Shown here: in pieces, positions 24,780-32,794 of the stretch
Position numbering within the stretch: position 1 is the stretch's first letter
How the letters are laid out: each line of letters opens with the position of its first letter
Assembly (NCBI GenBank): GCA_945868875.1
Contig: CAMBMW010000003.1
Span: 1-40,584 of the forward strand
DNA: 40,584 nt
Direction of reading: 5' to 3'
Origin: an uncultured Treponema sp.
Lineage (GTDB): Bacteria; Spirochaetota; Spirochaetia; Treponematales; Treponemataceae
Made by a program: the position numbers and the translations under genes
The notes under the pieces: generated by a model
Told to the model about the DNA's origin: nothing
Databases searched by the model: none
What the model saw: the letters and a program-made list of their open reading frames with translations, nothing else

Positions 24780-26453
24780 TCAACCTTTGCTGTTTTTAAG
24801 AAGTGCATTATCATCGCCGCTTAAATAATCATCACAAAGCTTTTGTGGCATTGGTTTTCCGCGTAAAAATCCCTGCACTATATTGCACTTGAAATGCGTG
24901 AGTAAATCAAGCTGTTCAGGATATTCAACACCTTCTGCAATAGTTTCAAGTCCCATTTTTCCCACCATTTTAATGATTGAACTTGTGATGTTTGCTTGCA
25001 CACCATCAGCGGAAGTAATGTCATTGATAAAAGATTTGTCGATTTTAAGAGTGTTTAAAGGAAGCGATTGCAGATAACTTAATGAAGAATAGCCAGTACC
25101 AAAATCATCAAGGGAAACACGAATCCCCCTTTCTCTTATTGCTTTGAGTTTTTCTACAGTTTCTTCCATTTTGTGAATGAAAACACCTTCTGTTATTTCA
25201 ATTTCTAGAAGTGTAGGGTCAATTTTTTCGTTTTTAACTATTTCGTCAAGCTCTTCAATAAAATTGTCCTGCAAGAGTTGAATCGGAGAAATGTTTACTG
25301 ACATCACACCATCAAAATGATATTTTTCCTGCCATGTTTTTAAAGTTTTGACAGCTGTGCGCAAAATCCATCTGCCGATTGGTATGATAAGACCAGTTTC
25401 TTCTGCAATTGGAATAAAAATTGAAGGAGGAATATTGCCAAGTTCTGCATCTGTCCAGCGGATTAATGCTTCAAATCCACGTAATTTTCCTGTGTTGATA
25501 TCAAATTGAGGCTGATAATACTGACTGAACGAATTCTCTAAAAGTGCAGTTGTCATTTTTGACTGGAGTGTTAATTTTTGAATAAAAAGCCGCTGCATAT
25601 CTGGTTCAAAATATGTAAAATTGTTTTTACCGTTTTTCTTTGCATATTGCAATGCCATATCAGCAAAGCGGATAAGTTCTTCTGAAAGTTCAGAATTTGA
25701 CGGGAAAAACGAGATTCCAGCAGAAACACTTATTTGTTTTATCTGGAAAGATTCATATATGCAGTCTATAAAGTTTGCCAAACTGTCTTCTGTATCAAAA
25801 TTGTTGATGATTAAAGCAAACTCGTCATCTCCGTATCGGAAAATCTGAACTCCATGGTTTTCGAACTGTTTTAAAACTTCGCTTACACCAAGAATCAATG
25901 CATCACCTTCGTTGTAGCCGCGAGAATCGTTTATACTTTGAAGATTATCTATGTCCAGAATTAAAAGAGCGGCATGTTCTTTGTTGTAACGGGCAGTTTC
26001 AAGAGCGATATTAAATGACTCATTAAAGCCAGTCCTGTTTAAAAATCCAGTTTGAATATCAGTGATGGCAGAAGATTTCAGTTTTTGATAATACTGTCGT
26101 TCAGATGTTATATCTGTAAAAAACACGATTACATTTTTTTTGTCTGCAAGATATTTCATGTCAATTTTGTACCACTTTTTTGTTGATGGTGAAAAATATT
26201 TAGCTTCGGGATATTCTCTGTCTGCTATGGCATCAAGAGCCATTTTGAACCACGGTACATCAGAAGTAATTTCATTTTCAAAATCTGACCATTTCCGGCA
26301 GTCTTTAATTATATATCCAACAGCTTTTTTAACTTCTTCATTTACGTATGAAATCTCAAAATCAATAACTTTGCTTGAATCATCTTTTTCAGGTGTTGCA
26401 ACAATAACAGGGGAAGGAATGTTGTCAAGAATTATTTTAAAATCTATATCCAT
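24780..26453 (-). CDS. c-di-GMP phosphodiesterase: PAS-like, degenerate GGDEF, EAL
   Basis: A 557-aa cytoplasmic protein. Residues 1-120 resemble a PAS domain (NIPSPVIVAT, KKWYKIDMKYL, VFFTDITSERQ). The GGDEF domain (~125-285) has GDDEF at 208-212 instead of GGDEF and so is probably not an active cyclase. The EAL domain is intact: EAL 328-330, SVNISP, EIEITEG, DDFGTGYSSL (449-458), KIDKSF and ETIAEGVE. Breakdown of c-di-GMP to pGpG is the likely activity, perhaps tuned by GTP bound at the GGDEF site. It faces the hybrid kinase. The ribosome binding site is weak (GAGAG). Confidence 0.92.
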   Translation of the reverse strand: MDIDFKIILDNIPSPVIVATPEKDDSSKVIDFEISYVNEEVKKAVGYIIKDCRKWSDFENEITSDVPWFKMALDAIADREYPEAKYFSPSTKKWYKIDMKYLADKKNVIVFFTDITSERQYYQKLKSSAITDIQTGFLNRTGFNESFNIALETARYNKEHAALLILDIDNLQSINDSRGYNEGDALILGVSEVLKQFENHGVQIFRYGDDEFALIINNFDTEDSLANFIDCIYESFQIKQISVSAGISFFPSNSELSEELIRFADMALQYAKKNGKNNFTYFEPDMQRLFIQKLTLQSKMTTALLENSFSQYYQPQFDINTGKLRGFEALIRWTDAELGNIPPSIFIPIAEETGLIIPIGRWILRTAVKTLKTWQEKYHFDGVMSVNISPIQLLQDNFIEELDEIVKNEKIDPTLLEIEITEGVFIHKMEETVEKLKAIRERGIRVSLDDFGTGYSSLSYLQSLPLNTLKIDKSFINDITSADGVQANITSSIIKMVGKMGLETIAEGVEYPEQLDLLTHFKCNIVQGFLRGKPMPQKLCDDYLSGDDNALLKNSKG

Positions 26454-26738
26454 AATTTTCTCTCATAAAAAGCCAGAAAGGTTATTTTACCAATCGATTG
26501 ACTTTTTTAAACTGTTCCAAATTGAAAAGACGAACAGCAGTTGATAATAAAAGTTTGCAACGCAAACCTGGAAAGAAAAAAAAGCTTCAAAATTACAACA
26601 GCTTTAATCTTTTTCTTCTTATAGAATGATATTCTATTCTTGATAATTGTATTATATAAATGTTGATAAAGCAAATGAAAGCTTTTTTGAAGTTTGTTTA
26701 AATAAGCGTTTTTTTACAGCTTTTTTGATTTTCTGAAT
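26454..26738. other. Intergenic region with operator-like palindromes upstream of the EAL gene
   Basis: No gene seen. It holds GTTTGC-aac-GCAAAC (26553-26567), the reverse of a palindrome at 20240, and ATAGAAT-gat-ATTCTAT (26621-26637), a 17-bp operator-like dyad about 170 bp upstream of the EAL start. AAAGCT/AGCTTT arms (about 26581-26606) form another possible stem. Confidence 0.5.
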
Positions 26739-26775
26739 AAAAAAAAGCCCGGCACTTTAAATGGTGTCTGGGCTC
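26739..26775 (-). terminator. Rho-independent terminator of the potABCD operon
   Basis: On the minus strand AGAGCCCAGACAC pairs with GTGCCGGGCT across a short loop and is followed by a run of at least eight T. It lies 26 nt after the potD stop. Confidence 0.85.
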
Positions 26776-26800
26776 TCTGTTAGTCAAAGTAATGTAAAAA

Positions 26801-27850
26801 TCAGTTTGAAATGCGGATTTTTTCCCAATAATTATAATAAGTTTCTAAAAAATCACCTAAATCGTTTTTGAGTTCGCATTTATCCATGATTTCTGCAGGA
26901 TACATAGGAGTAGTAGTGCGGAATTTTTCTGCTTCAAGATTTACATAACAAGGAAATCTGAAAAAATCAAGAAATTTTGCATAATTTTCAGGACGGTGGA
27001 TAAAGTTGATAAATTCAGTTGCAAGTTCAGCATTTTTTGAATATTTTAAGATGCACATGCTGTCAAGATAAGAAGGTCCTCCGTTTTCAGGAATAAAGAA
27101 ATCAATGGTAGAATCCCATTCTTCTTCTGGAACTTCGCCATAAATCACTTCTGCATACCCCTGACAAAGCCACAAATCTCCGCGTGCAAAGTCTTTTCCA
27201 AATCCTTCTGCATCAAACTTAATAATATTTGGAAGCCAGCTTGTTTTGATTAAGTCAACAGCATTTTTTAATTCGGTTTCATTTGTTGTGCAGACACTGT
27301 TTCCCTGATACATTAATGCATCGCCTAAAACTTCGCGGTAATCGTCCATCATCGAAGCGTGACCTTTGAATTGAGAATCAGCAAAAATGTTCCAGGTTCG
27401 TTCATAATTTCCGCCTGGAACTTTCTTTTTGTTTACACTGATTCCTGCGGCACCAAAGTAATAAGGAACTGCATATTCCATATTTGGATCATAAGTAATT
27501 TTTTCAATAAGCTTAGGATTAATTTTATCTTTATTTGTAAACTTTTCCTGCACGATAGGCTGGAGCATACCTTTTTTCATCAAAATAGAAACATAATCCT
27601 GAGATGGCACTACGATATCAAAACTTTTTGCACCACCGTTAACAAGTTTATTGAACATAGTTTCGTTAGAATCATATTCAGAAACTACAACTTTACAATC
27701 AAATTCTTTTTCAAAATCAGCAACAACATCAGTTGGCGTGTAATAAGTCCAGCTGTAAAGCTTCAAAACCTGTTTTTTTTCACATGAAGAAAAACCCAAA
27801 GATGCAAGAATCATTCCTGCCATTAAAATAATTTTAGAAGTGATTTTCAT
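26801..27850 (-). CDS. potD: Spermidine/putrescine-binding lipoprotein PotD
   Basis: The solute-binding component of the polyamine ABC importer, anchored as a lipoprotein (lipobox GFSSC, Cys23). The mature protein begins KLYSWTYYTPTDVVADFEKEF and shows the PotD/PotF pattern, including YDSNETMFNKL, DIVVPSQDY, VPYYFGAAGISVN and the aromatic/acidic polyamine-site stretch WLCQGYAEVIYG. Length 349 aa is normal. GAGG lies about 6 nt before the ATG. It is last in potA-potB-potC-potD order and is followed by a terminator. Confidence 0.95.
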   Translation of the reverse strand: MKITSKIILMAGMILASLGFSSCEKKQVLKLYSWTYYTPTDVVADFEKEFDCKVVVSEYDSNETMFNKLVNGGAKSFDIVVPSQDYVSILMKKGMLQPIVQEKFTNKDKINPKLIEKITYDPNMEYAVPYYFGAAGISVNKKKVPGGNYERTWNIFADSQFKGHASMMDDYREVLGDALMYQGNSVCTTNETELKNAVDLIKTSWLPNIIKFDAEGFGKDFARGDLWLCQGYAEVIYGEVPEEEWDSTIDFFIPENGGPSYLDSMCILKYSKNAELATEFINFIHRPENYAKFLDFFRFPCYVNLEAEKFRTTTPMYPAEIMDKCELKNDLGDFLETYYNYWEKIRISN

Positions 27851-27913
27851 ATCACACCTCGTAAAATAGAATATGCAGAATTTTACAGGAAAAATCCAGA
27901 AAATCCTAAAACT

Positions 27914-28786
27914 TTAATGTGCTGCTGCAAATGATTTGAGTCCTTTGCGCAACAGAATTGCAATGAAACAAATAATCATAATCAACACAAAAGAAAGTGC
28001 GTTGATTACAGGACTTACACCATGACGAATCATATTGTATACAAAAATTGGAAGAGTTTCTACATTCCCGTTTACAAGCGAAGTGATTACAAAATCTTCT
28101 ATTGATAAAGTAACACTCATCATAAAACCGCTCATAATTCCAGGCATAATTGCAGGAATGATTACTTTAAAAAGTGTTTGTCTTTCATTTGCTCCAAGGT
28201 CATGACTTGCTTCGATTATAGAATAATCAAATTCATCAACGCGGGAACTAACCATAAGATATGCAAAAGGAAGACAGAATGTTGCATGAGCAATGATGAT
28301 TGTTCCAAGACCTAGATTCATATTGATTCCGCTTAAAAAGATTAAAAGCGAAACACCCATAATCACTTCCGGTAAAACCATTGGCAAAAAACTTACCGAT
28401 TGAATGTAATTTCTTCCAAAAAAACGATACCAGCTGATTCCGATTGCTGCTAAAGTTCCTAAAACTGTTGCAATCAAAGCAGAAGATAAAGCTACGATGG
28501 CACTGTATAAAAGTGACATCCATAAATCACCAGAATGCAGGAACAATTCTTCATACCAGCGGAAAGAAACGCCAGTAAAACTTGCTCCTTCTGATTTATT
28601 GAAAGAAAAAACAATTATTACAAAAAGAGGAATATATAAAAATAAAAAAGTAAGACACAATGTGAAATTTGAAAAAGAAAATGTTTGGGCGCGTTTTTTC
28701 CAATTGCGTTTTGCATGGCGAAAATTTTCAGATTTTGGATGATTTTTTCGAAGTTTTTCTACAATTAATGAAGATAAAAATTCCAT
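27914..28786 (-). CDS. potC: Spermidine/putrescine ABC transporter permease PotC
   Basis: An inner-membrane permease with six predicted spans and the EAA loop EASHDLGANERQTLFKVIIP that docks onto PotA. An unusually long basic N-terminal tail of about 45 residues (KNHPKSENFRHAKRNWKKRA) precedes the first span. The start is supported by GAGG 8 nt upstream, so the extension is probably translated. It lies between potB (33 nt upstream) and potD (64 nt downstream). Confidence 0.94.
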   Translation of the reverse strand: MEFLSSLIVEKLRKNHPKSENFRHAKRNWKKRAQTFSFSNFTLCLTFLFLYIPLFVIIVFSFNKSEGASFTGVSFRWYEELFLHSGDLWMSLLYSAIVALSSALIATVLGTLAAIGISWYRFFGRNYIQSVSFLPMVLPEVIMGVSLLIFLSGINMNLGLGTIIIAHATFCLPFAYLMVSSRVDEFDYSIIEASHDLGANERQTLFKVIIPAIMPGIMSGFMMSVTLSIEDFVITSLVNGNVETLPIFVYNMIRHGVSPVINALSFVLIMIICFIAILLRKGLKSFAAAH

Positions 28787-28818
28787 ATAAAAACCTCACT
28801 TTTACAACAAAATAATAA

Positions 28819-29820
28819 TTATTTTTTTGTTTTATTCAGATTTTTTTCATGCTTTTCTGAGGCGAGCATAAATAAAATTGCAGCCATTGTTATGATTGTA
28901 AGCAAAACAGAAAAAGCAGAAGCCAATGGAATGTTACGTGCTTTTTGAATTTGATCCATGATGATGTTTCCGAGCATGTAACTTTTTGTACTTCCCACAA
29001 GTTGAGGTACAGTGTAATTTCCAAAAATCGGGATAAATGTAAAAATCACTGAACTTACAATGCCGCTTTTTATACCTGGAAGAAGAATTTTTATCATAGA
29101 CTGGAATTTTGTGGCACCTAAATCTCTTGCTGCTTCTAAAAGGGAAAAATCAAATCTATCGATAGAAGTAAAAATTGGCAAAATTGCATAAGGCAGATAC
29201 ATGTAAATGCTTACAAGAATTACAGCACCTTTTGTGTACATAAATTTATGTGGTATAAAAGTCCATTCTTTATTACCTGTGACAAAATGCCATATTGTTT
29301 CAAAAAATTTAAAAACGGCATTTAAAAGTCCATCTTGTCCGAGAATTGACTGCCATGCAAAAATTCTGATAAGTGAATTTGTCATGAATGGAATGATTAC
29401 CAGAATCAAAAGAACAGTCTGGTGTTTGCTTCTTGCAATTGCATAACCGCATGGAAGTGCAATTAAAATCGATACTATTGTAGAAACAATTGTCATCCAT
29501 AAAGTTCTGCCCAAAATAGGAAGATAAATGAATTTTCCTGTATCGCTGTCTTTTGCAAAAATAGATTTATATGCCTGTAGTGTAAAAACTTTTTGAACAC
29601 CGCCATGCATATCTTTTTTCATAAATGAATAACAGACAATAATGATGATAGGAACAACGAAAAATAAGGTAAACCAAATACCCATTGGCCAGGCGTAAGC
29701 AGGTCCAGCAGTCTTTTTTTTGAGAGTTGATTTGTATTGTGCTGCCAACCTTGCTTGAGAAGCTTTTGATGCTAGTTTTAGCAGAAAACTTTGATTATTT
29801 TTTGAGTTTTTATTTTTCAT
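28819..29820 (-). CDS. potB: Spermidine/putrescine ABC transporter permease PotB
   Basis: A 333-aa permease partner of PotC. About 45 basic residues precede the first span (GIWFTLFFVVPIIIIVCYSF). The EAA loop is EAARDLGATKFQSMIKILLP. It follows potA after 6 nt, with no clear ribosome binding site, consistent with translational coupling. Both permeases having a long basic N-terminal tail is a shared oddity of this operon. Confidence 0.94.
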   Translation of the reverse strand: MKNKNSKNNQSFLLKLASKASQARLAAQYKSTLKKKTAGPAYAWPMGIWFTLFFVVPIIIIVCYSFMKKDMHGGVQKVFTLQAYKSIFAKDSDTGKFIYLPILGRTLWMTIVSTIVSILIALPCGYAIARSKHQTVLLILVIIPFMTNSLIRIFAWQSILGQDGLLNAVFKFFETIWHFVTGNKEWTFIPHKFMYTKGAVILVSIYMYLPYAILPIFTSIDRFDFSLLEAARDLGATKFQSMIKILLPGIKSGIVSSVIFTFIPIFGNYTVPQLVGSTKSYMLGNIIMDQIQKARNIPLASAFSVLLTIITMAAILFMLASEKHEKNLNKTKK

Positions 29821-29826
29821 GGCAAA

Positions 29827-31017
29827 CTACTTGTTAATATCTTCAACAATGTATGCATCTTCTGCTGACCAGGAAACGTATACTTTATCTTTCCACTGAA
29901 TTACAGGTCCATCATCCATATAATCTGTGTGTTGTTTAAAAACCTTAATGATTTTTCCAGTGTCGAGTTTTACATAAAATTTTGACTGAAAGCCTGAATA
30001 AATCGGTTCTTCGACAATACCACTGAAAACATTAATGTCAGTTCTGCCACCTGTGTTAGGAGGTTCCAGCGTAATTCTGATTTTTTCTGGTCGAATTGTA
30101 AACGCAACTTTTTGACCTTTCTGAGTAAAATCATAATCTGTAACCTGCATGTAACGGTCAAGAGCAGCTTCAGCTTCTGTATCAGTTGCAAGAGGAGCTT
30201 GTTTTCCAAGTTCTGGAACGCTTAATGTTGCCATAAAATCATCGTTTCCAGAAATGTCTTTATGAGGAACACAATCAACGACTTCAGCATCAAAAAGATT
30301 TGTTTCACCAATAAACTGGGCTACAAACTGAGTTGCAGGACTTTCATAGATTTCATAAGGAGTTCCAATCTGCAAAACATGTCCGTGATTCATTACAGCA
30401 ATGCGGTCGCTTACAGAAAGAGCTTCACTTTGGTCATGTGTAACATATATGAATGTGATTCCAATCTGATCGTGAAGTCTGTCTAAATCAATAAGTAAGT
30501 TTGCACGAAGTTTTGCATCGAGAGCAGAAAGCGGTTCATCAAGCAAAAGAACTTTTGGCTCATTGATGAGTGCTCTTGCAATTGCTACGCGCTGTTTTTG
30601 ACCGCCTGAAAGTTGATTTGGTTTTTTGTTGATATGTTCATCAAGTTGAACCAGATGAACGTATTCCCGAACCTTTTTGTCAATTTCATCTTTTGGAAGT
30701 TTTTTTAATCGTAAAGGAAATGCAACATTTTCATAAATTGTCATGTGAGGAAAAAGCGCATAAGTTTGAAAAACTGTATTTGAGGCTCGTTTATTTGGAT
30801 TTAAAGGGATAACATTCTGGTCATCAAATAATACAACTCCATCATCTGGAAACTCAAATCCAGCGATAATGCGAAGAAGTGTTGTCTTTCCGCATCCAGA
30901 TGGACCTAAAAGAGAGAAAAATTCTCCCGGCTGAATAGTAAAATTGATGTCATCCAAAGCAACAAAGTCGCCAAATCTTTTGGATACATGATCAATGGTA
31001 ACCTGACTTCCTTTCAC
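29827..31017 (-). CDS. potA: Spermidine/putrescine ABC transporter ATPase PotA
   Basis: The ATP-hydrolysing subunit of the polyamine importer. Walker A GPSGCGKTT is at 38-46, signature LSGGQ at 136-140, Walker B LLLDEP at about 157-162 and the switch VTHDQ near 192. A C-terminal TOBE-type regulatory domain follows (FTIRPEKIRIT, FSGIVEEPIYSG). The total of 396 aa is slightly long. Start is GTG with GAGG 8 nt upstream. First gene of the operon; a palindrome lies 29 bp upstream of the start. Confidence 0.96.
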   Translation of the reverse strand: MKGSQVTIDHVSKRFGDFVALDDINFTIQPGEFFSLLGPSGCGKTTLLRIIAGFEFPDDGVVLFDDQNVIPLNPNKRASNTVFQTYALFPHMTIYENVAFPLRLKKLPKDEIDKKVREYVHLVQLDEHINKKPNQLSGGQKQRVAIARALINEPKVLLLDEPLSALDAKLRANLLIDLDRLHDQIGITFIYVTHDQSEALSVSDRIAVMNHGHVLQIGTPYEIYESPATQFVAQFIGETNLFDAEVVDCVPHKDISGNDDFMATLSVPELGKQAPLATDTEAEAALDRYMQVTDYDFTQKGQKVAFTIRPEKIRITLEPPNTGGRTDINVFSGIVEEPIYSGFQSKFYVKLDTGKIIKVFKQHTDYMDDGPVIQWKDKVYVSWSAEDAYIVEDINK

Positions 31018-31045
31018 TCAAGTAACCTCGAATCAAAAATGATAA

Positions 31046-31063
31046 TTTACACATGCGTGTAAA
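31046..31063 (-). promoter_or_regulatory. Palindrome upstream of potA (operator or leader hairpin)
   Basis: TTTACAC (31046-31052) and GTGTAAA (31057-31063) form a perfect 7-bp dyad with a 4-bp centre, 29 bp upstream of the potA GTG. It could be a repressor site or a leader hairpin. The rest of 31018-31404 is AT-rich; no other gene or recognisable riboswitch is seen. Confidence 0.5.
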
Positions 31064-31404
31064 CAGACTAGTAAAAACTTAGCTACTAATGTTGGCTCAT
31101 TAAAATCATAAAACTGGAGAAAGTTTCAGCTTTCAAAAGTTTACGATTTATCCGCGTAAAACGGTTAGTCCAATACGTTTGTGGTTTTTTAATTCTTATG
31201 GTAAAAATGCAATATTAACTAGATTCTGTCAATAAGTTTTAATTATTTTTTTTGTGTTTTTTTATCATTTTTTGAGCTTTATTTTTATTGAAAGATTTAT
31301 GCAAATTGATTATTCTTATTGTTACAGGAAATAGAAAATAAGATTAACTTTTTATATTTTGTTTTTTTTGCCTGAAATTTAAATTATATTCATTGAGGGA
31401 AAAA

Positions 31405-31632
31405 ATGTTTGCTATTATTGTTGGAATTATTTTTGTTGGATTTACAGCTTTTTCAGTGATTCCTGCTTTTCCATTAAACTGGGGACCGCAGGTTATTGAG
31501 TTTTTGAAAGGTTCTTTACCTGTTTTTGCTGCTTTTATTGGATTGATTTGTCTTTTTATCGGTGCTGCAGATATTAAAGATAAAAAAGAAGCAAAAAAAG
31601 AGGATGCAGAAAAAACAGAAGAAAACAAATAA
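31405..31632 (+). CDS. Small two-span membrane protein, function unknown
   Basis: A 75-aa protein with two hydrophobic spans (FAIIVGIIFVGFTAFSVIPA and LPVFAAFIGLICLFIGAADI) and a highly charged KE-rich tail. GAGGG sits 5 nt before ATG 31405; the frame also opens at TTG 31393, inside that site, so ATG is preferred. It lies between potA and the rplM promoter. No family is recognised; strong start signals and composition argue that it is a real gene. Confidence 0.72.
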   Translation: MFAIIVGIIFVGFTAFSVIPAFPLNWGPQVIEFLKGSLPVFAAFIGLICLFIGAADIKDKKEAKKEDAEKTEENK

Positions 31633-31701
31633 TTTCTTTTTTTATACTGCGTTTGCCCTGAATGTATCCATATTAAAAGTAAGTTTTAATTTGTTTTCAT
31701 A

Positions 31702-31731
31702 TTGACAAAAATCCTGTAAATTTGGTATCAT
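31702..31731 (+). promoter_or_regulatory. Promoter of the rplM-rpsI operon
   Basis: A consensus TTGACA (31702-31707) and TATCAT (31726-31731) are 18 bp apart. The predicted leader to the rplM ATG is about 115 nt, long for this window, and begins with a hairpin. Confidence 0.7.
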
Positions 31732-31744
31732 ACTTTACCCGTTA

Positions 31745-31781
31745 TAGGATTTTTGGACTGCTCATCTGAAAATCCTAGCAG
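31745..31781 (+). promoter_or_regulatory. Structured leader of rplM-rpsI
   Basis: TAGGATTTT (31745-31753) pairs with AAAATCCTA (31769-31777), a 9-bp stem with a 15-nt loop. The loop holds CTGCT (31758-31762), which is complementary to AGCAG (31777-31781) just 3' of the stem. The two pairings could be alternatives. A role in ribosomal-protein autoregulation is inference from position. Confidence 0.5.
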
Positions 31782-31853
31782 CTTTCAAATTAGATGCAAA
31801 AATTTTGAAGTTGCAAGATAAACTTTTTATTATTTTTACAAAGGTATATCAAA

Positions 31854-32282
31854 ATGGAAACAATTTTCGTTAAAGAATACGACCAGCCACGCAAATGGTA
31901 TGTTATTGATGCAGCTGGAAAACCAATGGGACGTGTTGCTGCAAAAGCGGCATATATTGCACGTGGAAAAAACAAAGCTTCTTATACAAAAAATCAGCTT
32001 ATGGGTGATTTTGTTGTTATTATCAATGCTGAAAAAGCAGTAGTAACTGGTGGAAAAGAACAGAAAAAGATTTATTACCATCACACAGGATTTGTAGGTG
32101 GACTTCGTGCTCACACTTATGAAAAATTACTGGATAAACATCCTACAAAACCAATGGAATTAGCTGTTGCTGGTATGCTTCCACATGGACGTCTTGGACG
32201 CAAAATGATGGATTGTGTAAAGATTTACGCTGGTGCAGAGCATCCACATGCTGCTCAGAATCCTCAGCCAGTAGAATTTTAG
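31854..32282 (+). CDS. rplM: 50S ribosomal protein L13
   Basis: An early-assembly protein of the large subunit. The L13 signature is clear: RKWYVIDAAGKPMGRVAA, GDFVVIINAEKAVVTGGK, YYHHTGFVGGLR and AVAGMLPHGRLGRKMMDCVK. Length 142 aa is standard. Co-transcribed with rpsI 16 nt downstream, the usual bacterial pairing. Preceded by a promoter and a structured leader. Confidence 0.97.
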   Translation: METIFVKEYDQPRKWYVIDAAGKPMGRVAAKAAYIARGKNKASYTKNQLMGDFVVIINAEKAVVTGGKEQKKIYYHHTGFVGGLRAHTYEKLLDKHPTKPMELAVAGMLPHGRLGRKMMDCVKIYAGAEHPHAAQNPQPVEF

Positions 32283-32298
32283 TTTTGGAGTGTAGAAA

Positions 32299-32691
32299 AT
32301 GGTAGAAAATATTGCTATTGGTACAGGACGAAGAAAAACTGCTGTTGCTCGTGTTTTTGTTCGCAACGGTTCTGGAAAAATTGTAGTAAACGGAAAAGAT
32401 GTAAAAGATTATTTTGCTACAGAAGCTCAGATTCAGGTTGTAAATCAGCCTTTAGCTGTAACTTCAATGGGTACAAAATATGATATTCTTATCAATGTAC
32501 AAGGTGGTGGTTTGAATGGTCAGGCTGCTGCTTGTTTGCATGGAATTTCTCGTGCTTTAGTTCAGATTGATCCTGATGCACGTACATCTCTTAAAGCAAA
32601 TGGATATCTTACTCGTGATTCACGTATGGTTGAACGTAAAAAGTACGGTCAGCGTGGTGCTCGAAGAAGATTCCAGTTCTCAAAACGTTAG
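32299..32691 (+). CDS. rpsI: 30S ribosomal protein S9
   Basis: S9 contacts the P-site tRNA through its C-terminal tail. Seen here: IGTGRRKTAVARVFVRNGSG, the loop QGGGLNGQAAACLHGISRAL, and the basic C-terminus KKYGQRGARRRFQFSKR with the terminal Lys-Arg. Length 130 aa is standard. It ends the rplM-rpsI unit just before a terminator. Confidence 0.97.
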   Translation: MVENIAIGTGRRKTAVARVFVRNGSGKIVVNGKDVKDYFATEAQIQVVNQPLAVTSMGTKYDILINVQGGGLNGQAAACLHGISRALVQIDPDARTSLKANGYLTRDSRMVERKKYGQRGARRRFQFSKR

Positions 32692-32725
32692 TTTTTATCT
32701 GGAAACTTCGTTTTACAGAAAGTAT

Positions 32726-32760
32726 AAAAAGGCGGCTTTTTTAAAGTCGTCTTTTTTTTT
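32726..32760 (+). terminator. Rho-independent terminator after rpsI
   Basis: AAAAAGGCGGCTTT pairs with AAAGTCGTCTTT, using two G-U pairs in RNA, and is followed by a long T run. Confidence 0.85.
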
Positions 32761-32794
32761 GTCTTTTTTTAACAAAATAAGTATATTTAAAACG

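Noticed and set aside
31204-31234. TTGACA on the minus strand as the potA -35 box
   Set aside because: No acceptable -10 hexamer lies 16-18 bp downstream of it.
31344-31628. 94-aa minus-strand frame opposite the small two-span protein
   Set aside because: The plus frame has GAGGG and membrane-protein composition; the minus frame has no start signal.
31745-31781. True H-type pseudoknot in the rplM leader
   Set aside because: There is no linker between the stem and the AGCAG partner, too short to span a 9-bp stem, so alternative pairing is more realistic.
32567-32794. Upstream extension of recX
   Set aside because: It overlaps rpsI and its terminator and has no RecX-like content; ATG 32795 is the sensible start.
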